64,000 nucleotides of DNA from the NCBI GenBank assembly GCA_964017045.1, contig OZ024798.1, forward strand, positions 7,337,793 to 7,401,792, written 5' to 3'. This DNA is from Omphiscola glabra (Eukaryota > Mollusca > Gastropoda > Lymnaeidae). This document shows, in pieces, positions 1 to 11,795 of this stretch. The notes below the pieces were generated by a model. That model was not told the DNA's origin, did not search any database, and saw only the letters and a list, made by a program, of their open reading frames with translations. The stretch's first letter is position 1, and each line of letters starts with the position of its first letter. The position numbers and the translations under genes were made by a program.

Positions 1-539
1 GCCTACCATCAGATCTGGTTTGTATGTACACTCCATCTTCACAGTCCTTGAAAGCAAATTGAAGGAGCATCGAGAAGAAAATGGAGAGTACACAACCCTG
101 TTTTATTCCGCTGCTGACTGGACAGCGCCATTGAATGTGACTGTGCTGTGCATGTTTTTGTGAAATGATTGTGAGCAGTCGTGGGGGACAATCTATTCTT
201 TGTAAAATACTGAACAGGCCATTCCGACTTACCAAGTCGAATGCCTTTGTCAGATCTATGAAAGCGATATAAAGAGGCATATGCTGTTCACGACACTTCT
301 CCTGCATTTGGAGTAACGAGAATATCCTGTCTATAGTTGAGCGCCCACTCCGGAAGCCACACTGGGACTCTGGATAGATACGGTTAGCCAGACTCTGCAA
401 TCGTTTTAAGGCAACACGGGCAAAGGTCTTTCCAACTAAACCAAGGAGAGAAATTCTTCGGTAGTTATTACAATCACTTCGGTCCCCTTTATTTTTGTAC
501 AATGTTACAATGTTAGCGTCTCTCATGTCCTGGGGAATG
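1..539 (-). mobile_element. Non-LTR retrotransposon (LINE) reverse transcriptase fragment
   Basis: Reading the minus strand from 539 towards 1 gives a reverse transcriptase core. It shows the N-terminal signature YKNKGDRSDCNNYRRISLL, then a GFRSGRST-type block, then motif A (FIDLTKAFD, with the catalytic Asp), then motif B (SGIKQGCVLS). Between motifs A and B the peptide drifts out of the expected frame for about 20 codons and then returns, which suggests two compensating small indels. A short segment after QGCVL also looks deleted. Motif C (the xADD box) would lie beyond the window's left edge. The piece is truncated at both ends and degenerate, so it is a dead copy. The clade was not assigned. 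The right edge abuts Helitron-like repeat at about 540. Confidence 0.9.
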
Positions 540-1898
540 TATATATTTATACATTTTGCCGGGATAGCATACGGAACGAAGGAACTTCTACGGTCAGCAG
601 CCTTATAATTATTCCTATCCCGGTGGGCTCCCAAACCCGCCGGTATCCCACTCCCGTTAGTATACCGTTTCCCAGTGGGATTCCGATCCCTCTTTATCCT
701 AATTCCGGTATGATCCCAATCCCGTCGGAATTCCGATCCCTGTGTTATCTTGATACCAGTGGGATAACGATACCGGTAAGATCCTGATCCCGGTTGGATC
801 CCGATAGCTGTCGGTTCCCGATACCGAGTGGGATCCCGATCCCGTTAGGATGCCGATCCCGTTAGGATGCCGATCCCGTTGATATCCCGTTTCCCGATGG
901 GATCCCGTTTCCTAGTGGGATCCTCTTCTCCGAATGGACCTAACTTCCAGGTAGGATCCCAATCTATTTTTGATCCCACTACACGACTGGATCGCGTTAC
1001 TGTGGGGTTCAATTTACTCCTGGATCTCGATAACGTTACTGTTAGCTTTTATATCTCTTTATATTTCCCGGTAGAACTATATATAAATTTCTGGAACATT
1101 CTAGATTAAATGTATAATCATCATCGAAATGTGTAAAAAGTATCTTTTCTAAGTAATTATTCTTCGAATACGAAAAATTATACAACTAATTGCATTTCTA
1201 TAACTATGGTACATTTAAGTTAAAAGAGGGGGCCCAGGGGGCCCATTCAATAATTGTACCGAGACAGCTTTGCCTGAGATTAAGAATACAATCAAAATCA
1301 TTCAGATAAATTATGGAGTTAAAATTCTAAATTTGTCCCATTAAAATCTATTGAAAAATGCCATAGATATAGCGTTTTAAGTTATCGACCTTTCTGGAAA
1401 ATTCTAGATTGGATATTGTTAGTTTTAAATCCACCGATGTTTCAGTACGGACAGTGAAGTGCATTGCTACTACGGTAGCCCTATATCCACCGATTCACAT
1501 AGAACCTATAGTGTTGTGTAAGCATATCGATATTTATATAGCTTATATAAGGAAAAATGAAATGGGGCCCTCAGCCCCAGAGGGATGGATATTATGAGTT
1601 CGGTACCCATCGGTATTTGAATATGGATAATCAAGTATGTGTACGACGTTTGGTCAAGATCCATCCATTAATGTAGGAGTATTAAGCCTATGGATATTTA
1701 TATAGCTCATATTAGAAAAAAACAAATTCGGGGCCCCCGGCCCCAAACGAAATGTTATTAAAAGTTGTCAACCTCTTAAGAGTTCCTTCTGGATAATGAT
1801 GGATACATGTGCCAAGTTTGGTCAAGATCCATCAATCCATGTAAAAGCCTTTGTGGAACATACAGACAGACAGACAAATTTTCACTTTTATATATATA
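540..1898 (-). mobile_element. Helitron-like repeat unit, left end truncated (array I, unit 1)
   Basis: The unit starts inside the palindromic 3' hairpin (TTTGCCGGGATAGCAT at about 556-571); its CTAG terminus is lost at the junction with the LINE fragment. From 610 to 1000 it is a degenerate run of GATCCCG/GGATCCCG motifs. A heat-shock-element-like site of type A lies at 1089-1105 and one of type B at 1387-1408. GC-rich GGGGCCC hairpins follow near 1565 and 1733. The right part holds the conserved segment AAGTTTGGTCAAGATCCATC, then CAGACAGACAGACAAATT and a TATATATA tail that meets the next CTAG terminus at 1899. No transposase is present. Assignment rests on the terminus and on the helicase-linked relative at 55.7 kb. 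Confidence 0.7.
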
Positions 1899-3104
1899 CT
1901 AGCGGATATACCCGGCAAATTTGCCGGGATAGCATTCGGAACGAAGGAACTTCTACAGTCTACAGCATTATAATTATTCCCACCTTGGTGGAATCTTAAT
2001 CCCGTCGCTATGCCGCTCCCGGTAGTATATATATTTCCCTGTGGGATTCCGATCCCTCTGGATACCAATTCCGATATAATCCCAATCCCGTTGGTATTCC
2101 GATCCCGGTGGTATCTCGATACCAGTGGGATAACGCTAGCTGTCGGATTCCGATACCGGTGGGATACCGGTCTAAGCCTATTAATAATTTATATATAGCT
2201 TATATAAGGAAAGATGAAATGGGGCCCCCGGCCCCAAAGTGATAAATATTATAAGTTCAGTACCCTTCGGAATTTGAATATGGATAATAAAGTGTATGTG
2301 TACTAAGTTTGGTCGAGATCCATAAATTCATGTAGGAGAATTTGTTGGTTATTTTATTTATAAAGCTCAAATAAGTTTTTAAAAAACAATGTCGGGGCCC
2401 CCGACCCCAAACGGAATGTTATAAAAAGGTCATAACCTTTAAGAGATCCTTCCGGATAATGATGGATATATGCACCAAATTTGGTCAAGATCCATCCATC
2501 CATGTAGGAGTATTAAGCTTATTTACCTATAGAACTTTCTGGAACATTCTAGAATAAATGTATTATCCTCTTCGAGCTGTGTAAAAACTGTCTTTTCTCA
2601 GTAATTATTCTTCGAATACAAAAAATTATACAACTAAATGCGTTGTTATAGCTATAATACATTTAATCTAAAAGAGGGGGCCACGGGGCCCATTTCATAA
2701 TTGTACCGAATTAGTTTTGCCTGAGATGGGGCCCTCTAAAAATAATTCAGGTAAGTTATGACCTTAAAATTTTTAATTTGTCCCATTAAAATCTATTGAA
2801 TAATGGCAAAGATATAGCGTTTTAAAGTTATGGAACTTTCTGGAAAATTCTAGATTGGATACAGTACGGACAGTGACGTGCATTGTTACCCCCCTAGGCC
2901 TATATCCATCAATTCACATGGAACCTATAGTGTTGTCTAAGCCTACTGATATTTATATAGCTTATATAGGAAAAATTAAATGGGGCACCCGGCCTCAGAG
3001 GAATGGATATTATGAGTTCGGTACCCTTTAGTATCGGAGTAAAAACAAACATACAGTCAAACCCACAAATTTTCACTTGTATATATATGATATATGATAC
3101 GATA
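1899..3104 (-). mobile_element. Helitron-like repeat unit (array I, unit 2)
   Basis: Begins with CTAG (1899-1902), the reverse complement of a Helitron 3' end, followed within about 8 bases by the perfect palindrome CCCGGCAAATTTGCCGGG. A GATCCCG-rich block follows (1990-2170). GGGGCC-CCC-GGCCCC hairpins lie near 2220 and 2396. Two perfect heat-shock elements lie at 2532-2554 and 2833-2854. The unit ends with a shortened tail (CCACAAATTTTCACTTGTATATATA) that runs into TATGATA repeats near 3090. The module order matches the larger array at 18-31 kb. Confidence 0.7.
2532..2554. promoter_or_regulatory. Perfect five-pentamer heat-shock element inside a repeat unit
   Basis: GAA at 2532, TTC at 2537, GAA at 2542, TTC at 2547 and GAA at 2552. 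These are five alternating inverted pentamers at exact 5-base spacing, which is the consensus for trimeric HSF1 binding. It is the best of about 24 such sites in the window. The match to consensus is seen directly; binding or activity is inference. Confidence 0.65.
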
Positions 3105-3624
3105 TCGATTGGTTTACATTTTTGAATAAGTTTGGTAGGTTGGCACAAATATCCAGACTTAAATTAATCCAATCTAAATTAAAATCGGACGAAAATATAC
3201 GCGGTTTCTTAAGCCCGGGACAATATTGTCCCTCTGAGGCCTTGGGCATGTTTCCCACTTTGTCCTTTATGAAACATTCAGCCATGCGTGTCAGTCATTA
3301 TTTGATTTGGTTCGATTATTACTTTCTAATGTGATTGTTCCTTTTTATTTGTCTTTGTCCCCGGGGGGGGGGGGGGGGGAATTATAGCTTCATTAAAGAA
3401 TATTGATCACGCAGGCGATTGAAAATTGGGTTTAAAATATTTTAACATCAAATTTATTTGCAAATTTTGTGTTTTAATGCTGAAATAATGCTAGAAGATC
3501 GATAGCTTTGCTAAAATGAACGAGCAAAATTATAGTTCATCGTAATATTTACGCAGCCAAAAAATCTCAGCACAGACTCAGAACATTGGTGGAGACGTTC
3601 TTTCAAATTTAAAAACAAAAAATC
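3105..3624. other. Unassigned AT-rich spacer with a 17-base poly-G run
   Basis: No gene recognised. A homopolymeric G run at about 3363-3379 is preceded by CCCC. The remainder is AT-rich unique-looking sequence between Helitron array I and the 24-bp minisatellite. Confidence 0.6.
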
Positions 3625-4106
3625 TCCTCATACTTGGTACCAAACTGGACCTCATACTTGGCACCAAACTGGACCTCATACTTGGCACCACACTGGACCT
3701 CATACTTGGCACCAAACTGGACCTCATACTTGGCACCAAACTGGACATCATACTTGGCACTAAACTGGATCTCATACTTGGCACCAAACTGGACCTCATA
3801 CTTGGCACCAAACTGGACCTCATACTTGGCACCACACTGGACCTCATACTTGTCACCACACTGGACCTCATACTTGGCACCACACTGGACCACATACTTG
3901 GCACCACACTGGACCTCATACTTGGCACCACACTGGACCTCATACTTGGCACCACACTGGACCTCATACTTGGCACCACACTGGACCTAATACTTGGCAC
4001 CAAACTGGACCTCATACTTGGCACCAAACTGGACCTCATACTTGGCACCACACTGGACCTCATACTTGGCACCAAACTGGACCTCATACTTGGCACCAAA
4101 CTGGAC
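3625..4106. repeat. 24-bp minisatellite, about 20 copies
   Basis: Tandem unit CTCATACTTGGCACCA followed by C/AACTGGAC (24 bp). Copies differ mainly at one position (CACACTGG or CAAACTGG). Because 24 is a multiple of 3, frames stay open on both strands; the minus strand would encode an 8-residue repeat (SMRSSVVP). Nothing at the flanks suggests a real coding exon. Confidence 0.95.
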
Positions 4107-5375
4107 GCTTTCTTAAAGAATGTCAAATTATTTTACAAAAATAACAATTGAGAATAATTGTTAAGAAGAAAAACAAAACAAAAAAGAAGAGATGTAGATC
4201 TAAACCTTCCTTCAACAAAAAAATCGTATTTACTTTCGCCATTTTTTGGGTTGGGTTGCTTCGGCAAAGTTGCCAGCCAAGCAGAGGCGAGGAAAAGTCG
4301 AGAGGGAGAAAGAGATTGTATCACTGTTGCCAAGTAAGATAATTAGCTAACAGATCAGGTAGATCTGCGAACTCCAAGGGGTGAGACTTAAAGTCAACAA
4401 AAAGCAGAGCAATAATATACAGTATAATAAATATTTGTAATGCAATTACTATACCAGAGCGTGGAGAGTGCCGGCTCGAATCTATATTTAAATTGGAGCT
4501 TGGTTGGCTGCAGCAGTGAGGTATTTATGCGCTTGAAATGTAAACAATACGTCTTTGAGTGCGGGGCTTGTTATTGGTTTTGTCTTTGGTTGTTCTTCTT
4601 TTTTTTTATTTACTGCTTCCGATTTACGCTTGTCCAGGTTTGCCAGTCGTCCTGATACCATCTCCGCTTAGTGACGACATTTGGGTAGGACAGGATGGGG
4701 CATTTCTCCCCCCCCCCTCAATTTGCATGTTTTATTTAAATTGCTAAGTACAGTGGCGCCTCCAGAAATGACAAACTTAAATGCTTAAAAACAAGTTAAA
4801 TACAATACGAAAGCATACGATACAAACCAGGGCTAATTTCAATTAATAAAATTTAATATGATAAATGACAAAATCAAAAGAAATAAAATTAAAGCTATCC
4901 ACTTACAGAATAATGATTGGCTTGTACCAGTACAATGTTGGAGAATATACAATGTTGTAAAAAGGTACAATGATGAAATGGAATCAACACACACACACCG
5001 TAAACAAATCTCTATCTCCTAGCAAAAATACGACACTCTCAAAATATATAGTGATAAATGATCTTCCGTCTCTCAATCTCTCTCAATATAGCCTGTTGCA
5101 TAGATACTACTGGAATACTAAGCATTGTGTCTCTTCTCGATACTTCTACATAATTCTACAGAATTATAAGGATAAAGACTATTAATTGTATTTAGTTGTA
5201 AACAAGGTCAAGAGAAACTATTTTTAGCTAGCCACAGCCTAAATGCGGTTCCGAGCTTGGTGTCAGCTAGAGTTCATTCCCGGGGAAAGATCACGTAAAC
5301 ACGTCGTCTACCTAGCAGTGCCGGAGGAAACGCAAAAATATAAGAAATATAACAAATTATCAATTTAAATCGAGT
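4107..5375. other. No recognisable gene; dispersed-repeat remnants
   Basis: AT-rich. CAGTGGCGCCTCCAGA at 4751 resembles a hAT-type terminus without a visible partner. The stretch 4830-5060 (ctaatttcaattaata, then cttacagaataatgattggc, then gtaccagtacaatg) is a diverged direct relative of 13210-13400, so both are copies of one unassigned dispersed repeat. Confidence 0.5.
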
Positions 5376-6632
5376 AGAGTCTGACCGAAAGTGATTTTTT
5401 TTATTTCGGCCAAAATCGAAACCATGTCGAAAGTTAAAAATGAATTTCGGCCGATATCTCTAGCCGAAACCAAGAGCTAAACGAGACTGTCTGCCGAAAG
5501 CAAAAGCTTAACGAGACTTTCGGCTGAAGCCAAAAGATTTAAATATTTAGAAATTCGTTCACACATACATTCTGCATACATCGAAAAATGATGGGTGAAA
5601 GTATCGATATTTACTTACTTTTGTACAAAAAATTAGATCATTGTACATATTAATAAAAAAACATCTAATGAATACTTTGGCTTGTAAAATTTCAATTAAA
5701 AACTAATTTAAATTTCTTTAAAATGTATTTTAATGTATTATGGTAAGAGAAAATTTGGAGGGGGGGGGGGGCAAAATTTATGCAAAATAGACATTTGTTT
5801 TCATAATATAATTACAACGCTACCTAAAGATATATCTCCAATAATTTGTATGGCTCTAATAGAGCCAATTGTCACCTAAATATCAGTTATTAAGGCTATA
5901 TAAATATCACCACAATGTTTCGTGGTTATCGTCATACTAATGCATGGTGTTTTCACAAATAGCTGGCAAGATATCGCTGTATTAATATTTAGTCTAGTAC
6001 CAACACACTGATCTTTCCGTGATGGTGACGTAATTATTTTGTTCGGCGACCAACCTCCCTCGCCCTCACTGTTGGTTGGAAAATATTTATTTTTAATCGG
6101 GTCTCTTAATATTGTTTTTTCTGACGGGTCTTGGTCAAAATCTTTAATTAGTCGCAAAAATAAACAGGTCTGCAGCAAGCCAACTGTATAATTATTATAA
6201 GAACCTGTGTTACATGCGTACAAGTGCTAGTTCGTCAAAAACAATGTTTATCAGCATGATTACGGTGAATTTCAAGAAATGAATAAATTGAAAAAGCCCA
6301 CGTTTCTTTAATTGTTTTTAAAAATAAAACAAATATAATATTGGAAATATTACCATTCCATAGGATTATTAAATATTATTCACCTTTGCCTATGACAACA
6401 TTTATGAGCATAAATAAAAATGGATTTCACAAAGGAATTAAATGAACAAATCTAGGGTTCCCAAACTATTGAATGGGTGAACGAATTTCAAAATAACTAA
6501 ATCTTCCGGCTTCGGTTTCGGCCAAAAGTCTCGTTAAGGTAATGGTTTCGGTTTCGGTTTCGGTCGAGAGTCATATTTAATTTCGGCCTGGTTTTGGTTT
6601 CGAAGTCAGAGAATCACTTTCGGTCGGTTTCT
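5376..6632. mobile_element. AGAGACCGACCG family element, full-length copy 1
   Basis: The left end reads AGAGTCTGACCGAAAG and the right end CTTTCGGTCGGTTTCT, which are diverged terminal inverted repeats. Both ends continue inward for about 150 bp as a repetitive arm built on TTTCGGCC/GGCCGAAA. The 1.26-kb interior is AT-rich and non-coding. It contains the conserved block GCAAGATATCGCTGTATTAA, also found at 31.2 kb and, inverted, at 54.6 kb. No transposase is visible, so this is non-autonomous. The superfamily is uncertain: a weak 8-bp target duplication in the copy at 53-55 kb would fit hAT. Confidence 0.75.
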
Positions 6633-7119
6633 AGTTGGTGCTTAGAGAAATAACATAATTTCGTGTGGTTTATATACCCAAGGGATCATTCACAAACTTC
6701 CAACCATGACACCTCCCAGACGTCAACGTCCCCATAGATTGTAATAGATGACTGACATTTTACTAAGACAAACTCACCTTCTAGGCTCACACGAGTCAAA
6801 GACAACATATACGTGTCATTGTTAAGGCTGAGATTCCTACTCCGCCACCATGTGACAATAGCCGCAAGGAATCACCATCCAGGTTCTTCCTATTCTCACA
6901 CGAACTGTAGATCTGTTAAAAGTATTTTGACCATGGCTTTACTGTCACGGTCATCCTGTGACACTCGAGTACCATAGAAATGCATTGGAAAAATTGGTGT
7001 GTTGTTTCTTGAGTGAGGTTTAAGGAGCTAAGTGTGATGGTGAAAGAAATGAAACTATAAATTTCGAATGCAAGGGTCACTAAATGGAAAGTGGAAATCA
7101 GTGTTTAGTAAGACATTTT
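6633..7119. other. No recognisable gene
   Basis: Unique-looking sequence between the AGAGACCGACCG element and a dispersed repeat. No coding, RNA or tandem-repeat signal was seen. Confidence 0.5.
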
Positions 7120-7610
7120 TCCACGGCATTTCAGATTTTCGGGAGGGCGGTGTGTGTTGCCAGTGGCCAGAGGCGTAGCTAAGGGGTGACAGATGGGACA
7201 TACGTCCCGACGGTGCCACACTAGCGAGGGTACCAAAGTTGACTTTGGAGCATCAAAGTGGGCTGTTGTGGTATTTATTGGTTGAAAATAATTAGTTTTA
7301 GAGTTGGGGGGGGGGCGTAAAATGAATCATGCCTCCTGGTGCTAAATACTCTAGCTACGCACATTCCAGTGGCGTAGAAAGGGGCAGGATGAGGTTGTAC
7401 ACACATGGGTCACGTTTTTATATGGAGATGCGGACAATGGCACAATTTGTATCGTGAATTGGAGAGCAGCAAAAATATTGTGTCCTCCATGGTGGCACCA
7501 ATAGAAGCTATGCCTCTACGCAATTTATATATCGTTTCCAAAATTAGCGATCATTTTCATCGGGGTGTAGGGTGGAAATCGAGGGCGCCGATGAATATTC
7601 CTGATATTTT
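7120..7610 (+). repeat. Dispersed repeat with hAT-like terminus motif (copy 1)
   Basis: Diverged inverted counterpart of about 14260-14760. The two share GGCATTTCAGATTTTCGG at the outer edge, then CAGAGGCGTAGCTAAGG (7168), TTGGTTGAAAATAAT, a G-rich run followed by CGTAAA, TTTGTATCGTGAA, and CGATCATTTTCATCG. A second CAGTGGCGTAG motif lies at 7370. These motifs resemble the terminal repeats of the hAT element at 51538-53115. No intact gene is present. Confidence 0.65.
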
Positions 7611-7639
7611 TAGAAATAAAAGAAATGCAAAGGTCACAA

Positions 7640-8230
7640 AGAGCATATCTCTCTGGTAGGAAATGCACTGGAAGAAGTGGAGTACTTGATATACTTTGGC
7701 AGCTCTATTAACTGAAATGATGGATCTGAAACGCATGTAAGGGCTAGAATTGGAAAGGCTAGGTCAGCATTAGTGCTAGTCAAGAAAATATGGGAGTCAA
7801 AGAAGCCGACTCTTCAAACCAAAGTCATAAATGTCAACACAAATGTCAAAACAGTCGTACTCTTAGAGTAACAACAGCGAGCATTACGCAGAAAGTACAG
7901 ACCTTCATAAACACTTGCCTTAGAAAGATATTGAGCATCAAATGTGCAAACACCATCACCAACAAAGTCTTTCTAGGAAGGACATACCAGTAGCCTATAG
8001 CTGAAGACATCAAAAGGAAAAGATGGAGGTGGATAGGGCACACTCTATTTAGAAAATATTTTAATTTAGTTTTGGAACATTCGACACTTAGAGGGCAACG
8101 GAAGAGACACTAGTTAAAAAGTTGTAGGTGTCACTTAACCTTAGAAACATCGCGTGAGCCCAGCAACCCCAACGAATGCATTGGGTTCGGATATTTCAGG
8201 GACTTAAAGATGTAATGAGGATTTTTTTTT
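7640..8230 (+). mobile_element. LINE C-terminal/3' remnant
   Basis: The plus strand reads, across frameshifts and stops, LEEVEYLIYFGSSIN, VRARIGKARSALVLVKKIW, TLQTKVINVNTNVKTVVLL, RKVQTFINTCLRKIL and RRRWRWIGHTLF. Established LINE ORF2 proteins have this sequence type downstream of the RT domain, ending in a region after the RWRWIGH motif. Several stops and frame changes show that it is a pseudogene. The start is unclear because it abuts the preceding dispersed repeat. Confidence 0.85.
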
Positions 8231-8754
8231 AATTATCATCTTTCAATGGAAGGTTGGGAAGGACAAAACCTAAAGTGGCAAGTGTGGCCTATAAAAGTCA
8301 AGCGATGGCTCTGCTTGACCTACTTGTATTGTCCAAAAAAAATTATTTTACTAAAAAGTAATGTGGCTTTCATTTTTTATTTAAACCTTTTTGGTGGTTA
8401 ACTACATAGCTAATGAGTGATTTTTTAAATTGTGTTTCCATCACAAAAATACTGTTAACATCCTTTTATATGTTAAACACAAATGAAATGGAAAAGGCAT
8501 GACAATCGAAATATTCACAAAATCTTCTCTTTTTTAGATTTCTGATAGATGCTCTTCTAGAACAAATATTTTTTTTTTGTAAAATCCGTTCAAATAGTTG
8601 GGACAGTCTATTCATTATTCTCATATTATTAAGACAAATGCAGTTTATATTTAATAAATGTAGACTAATTATTTTGTTAAAATATCTGTTATTCAGAAAA
8701 CTTTATTGCAAAAGTAGCACATTTTTTAAAAAAGCAAACGCTTTCGATAGAACT
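8231..8754. other. No recognisable gene; AT-rich
   Basis: A/T-rich sequence with short poly-T runs. No coding or repeat signal was supported. Confidence 0.5.
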
Positions 8755-8862
8755 AGATATCGCCAGCCAAACATTGGCGACAGCAATACATGAACTTCCC
8801 ATCTTCTAGATATCGCCAGCCAAACATTGGCGACAGCAATGCATGAACTTCCCATCTTCTAA
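8755..8862. repeat. 53-bp direct duplication
   Basis: Two nearly identical copies (one A/G difference seen) of a 53-bp unit containing CGCCAGCCAAACATTGGCG, itself an imperfect hairpin (CGCCA...TGGCG). The high identity indicates a recent duplication. Confidence 0.9.
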
Positions 8863-9384
8863 AGTTACTTGACAAAACATGAACTCAAATAACGCACATT
8901 TAAGATTGTCAACTTTTGCTACACCCATTCCCTCCATGATACGTCACTGCACACTTTTTTATTTGAGGTCCATGAACTATATTAAATATTCTGATGTTCC
9001 AACCACTTTTAAACCGAATATTTTTTACACAACAAATATTGAGACGATTTCATTTTCCGAAAAGAAAATATTACGCAACAAACCCAATTGCGTTATTTAA
9101 AAAAAAATCATTTAGCGTAGTTATCGGGAATTATATTTTGCGCGCTATTGAACTCATTATTGAACCATACTTTCAAACAAATAGAATTATTTTGTAAGAT
9201 ACTCTCAATACCAAATATGCTGAATAGGAACCAGCTGGCTTGTTAGGAAGCGGCCGGAAATGGAAGCGAGTCACATCAGAAGCGTAATATATATAAGAGA
9301 TAATTGATTAAATGTGCACTATTTTTATGCACCCGTTAAATTTTTTATTAAAATAAATCTCAATTTTTTTAAGGTTCCATTTTA
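8863..9384. other. No recognisable gene; AT-rich
   Basis: No supported feature. Short open frames here have no domain signature. Confidence 0.45.
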
Positions 9385-9545
9385 TATCATCATCATCGCC
9401 TGTCGTCCAGTCTGGGGCACAGCCAACAAACAAAGGCTCTCCAGGCATGACGGTCTTGGGCCAGTCTCTCCAGCTGTCCCCAGTTGTGCCTACTCTTTTT
9501 GGTGTGTGCCTCCCGCTCCCTTCTCCAAGTAATTTAGGGTCGACC
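9385..9545. repeat. Dispersed repeat fragment (GC-rich island in AT-rich DNA)
   Basis: CATCATCATCGCCTGTCGTC, then CTGGGGCACAGCCAAC, then GGTCTTGGGCCAGTCTC. Composition differs sharply from its flanks, and it has the look of a SINE-like or LINE-derived interspersed repeat of invertebrate genomes. It is assigned by style only; no second copy occurs in this window. Confidence 0.4.
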
Positions 9546-9894
9546 TCTCAACATTGATGGAATCGAGTTCATGTATAATTATGCTATTAAAATATTTTTC
9601 ATTTATAATTAACACCTACCTCCAAATATAAAAGTCATCCTTTTATAATGAAATATAATATGAAAATAGATTGCACATTTTTTGTACTTAAAAATATCTA
9701 TTATTAAAAGGATAGATCTTTATATTTATGAAAAGAAATGTAATAAATGTATAGTGTTAAGTCTTAAAACATATGAAAATGCAAAAAATAAATTAATAAA
9801 AATTTCAATAATGTTATCAACAGGAAGTAAGATTTCAGCTTATAATCAGCCAGTACGATATTTATAATCGAACAGCAAAAAAAATTAGCCTAAA
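9546..9894. other. No recognisable gene; AT-rich
   Basis: Very AT-rich. No supported feature. Confidence 0.5.
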
Positions 9895-10070
9895 ATATAC
9901 TGATCATCAAATATATCGAGCGTAGCGATATTTCATAGATTCCACTCATTGTAATCGGTTAAAGGCACAACATAGCATTTGTTTTAAAGCTTTTTAAAAG
10001 CACTGCCCCCCCCCCTCCCACCGGAGAGATCCCTGAAAGAAACCCTGGTGGCAAGGTGCTTCCAAAAGTC
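9895..10070 (+). repeat. Dispersed repeat, inverted partner of 12755-13070
   Basis: Shares TGATCATCAAATATATCGAG, TTTCATAGATTCCAC, TGTAATCGGTTAAA, a C-rich run, and the outer edge CTGAAAGAAACCCTGG with the minus-strand copy near 13 kb. No coding content is visible. Confidence 0.75.
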
Positions 10071-10615
10071 AAGTGACGGCTCTATATATAGGTAGCTTTT
10101 GATTCATCCCTTTCATTTATGTCAATTTATTTTCTTATTCAAAAAGCACAAAACACGATACAATCAGTAATTCCTTATTTTCCTAATGTATGTGGGGGCA
10201 AAAAACAAAAAAAAAACCAATGAACTTTTAGATAAAACTAATGAACGCATTCCAAGTTTTTACAATATTTTGCCCCTCCATCCCACCCCACTTTTTCTCT
10301 TTTCGGCATTCTGGTTACGTCCTAATTTATGACAAGAAAATCCTAGGAAGTCATTCAGGCACAAACTTAAAGCAAATCAGACTCGGTGAGCTAGAAGAGC
10401 TCTTTATTGGCATAGAGAGCTGCTTATCTTATCTTAATTTTCGGAAGTGGAACAATTTGAGGTAATTTTCAATCATTCTTTTCTGGAATTTTTTTTTTGA
10501 CTTCCCTCCCATGATACATTTGTAACTGAATATAAAATGGTCGAGGCCATGCGTTAATGCACTTTAAATGTGCGTTTAAAGCATATTAAAAACACATTCT
10601 TAAAGACAAGGAAAT
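10071..10615. other. No recognisable gene
   Basis: No supported feature. Confidence 0.45.
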
Positions 10616-10633
10616 TGGGGGGGGGGGGGGGGG
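10616..10633. repeat. Poly-G run
   Basis: About 17 consecutive G residues in AT-rich DNA. Confidence 0.9.
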
Positions 10634-10743
10634 TGAGTTGGCTGTGGATACATTAAGGGGGAAGGGAATTACTTTAGAGAGATTTCCCCATCTGTTGAGC
10701 TGTGATGTGTTTGCAAGATGGGCCTCGGGTGTTAGATGAGATT

Positions 10744-11170
10744 GAAATCCACTACAACATAAACACACACACATACACACACACATGAGCACACAAACAC
10801 ATACTCATGACCATACATACTAAAACCCATTCCTACTAATCCATATAGACACACACTCATGACCATATAGACTAATACGGTACACCACAGACACGTTCTC
10901 TTATCATTAGTCTCAGACACACACACACTGATTACCTTGCATAAACGCATTACCACACACTCATTACCTTCACATACACACACTCATTACCAAAGCACAT
11001 ACACATCCCCACACATACACACACATTATCCCTACACATACACAAACTAATCCCCTACATAACACACACAAGCACACTCATTACCCTCACATATACACAC
11101 TCATACCCATTCATACACAAACTTATCCACCACATACACACATACTCATTATCACACACAGTAATCTAGT
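10744..11170. repeat. Degenerate CA-rich simple repeat
   Basis: Irregular alternation of (CA)n, CATACACAC and ACTCATTACC/ACTCATGACC. The minus-strand frames are Cys/Val-rich low complexity, not a gene. Confidence 0.9.
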
Positions 11171-11179
11171 ATCACACGG

Positions 11180-11365
11180 ACTGTCTAATAGCGTCACCCA
11201 AATCCATGGACATTGACCTTGATTTGGTTGAGACACTTGCTATGGACCGTACAAACTGGCGTAACAGGTTCAATGTTGGAGCAAAGTTTTCAGAGAATAA
11301 GCGCACCGCTCTCGCCCAAAACGGAATCGGAATCCAAACGGGGTCGGGATACAATTGGTAAAAGG
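11180..11365 (+). mobile_element. Probable LINE C-terminal fragment
   Basis: The plus strand encodes DCLIASPKSMDIDLDLVETL directly followed by AMDRTNWRNRF. The 'E-ETLA-DR--WR' pattern is typical of the extreme C-terminus of several LINE ORF2 proteins. It is short, and no RT domain is adjacent, so confidence is moderate. Confidence 0.45.
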
Positions 11366-11384
11366 CTGTAGAGGTTGCTGTTTT

Positions 11385-11423
11385 TCCAAATGCAATCCCG
11401 GGCAACGCCGGGTTATTGGCTAG
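11385..11423 (+). mobile_element. Helitron 3' terminus, plus orientation
   Basis: ATGCAATCCCGGGCAACGCC is followed by GGGTTATTGG and terminal CTAG (11420-11423), with host T next. This is the Helitron 3' signature: a GC hairpin (CCCGG-GCAACG-CCGGG) about 7 bases before CTAG, inserted before a T. It is the reverse complement of the termini seen in the 18-31 kb array, so it is a family member in the opposite orientation. Only the end is recognisable. Confidence 0.7.
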
Positions 11424-11734
11424 TTAATTAATTAATAATGATCAGGCTTTACTATTACGCTAGAACGATATAGTATGGAACGACGCGTGTTTTGACCGCC
11501 CAGCAAACACTATGTGCAATCTAACAATGAAGTTTAAGAATTTAAACCAAAATAAGAATGATATTTTTCAATAATGACAGGATTTAATAACTTAATTTGC
11601 TGAACATTTGAAATAGTTTGTTACTAATACTATTATTGAATAGTCAATAATGCTCTAACAAATATTAATTGTATATGTTTGTATTACTAATTCTTAATAG
11701 TGACTCCCGAATTAAACAAAACTACTATGACTAC
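11424..11734. other. No recognisable gene; AT-rich
   Basis: No supported feature. Confidence 0.5.
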
Positions 11735-11795
11735 CATGACCCACACTGACATGACCCACACTGGAATGGCCCACACTGACATGACCCACACTGGC
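11735..11795. repeat. Short minisatellite (about 16 bp, 4 copies)
   Basis: Tandem CATGACCCACACTGAC-type units. Confidence 0.85.

Noticed and set aside
3609..4126. Serine-rich 182-codon minus frame, possible structural protein
   Set aside because: Exact 24-bp tandem repeat; the opposite strand is also open; no flanking coding signal.
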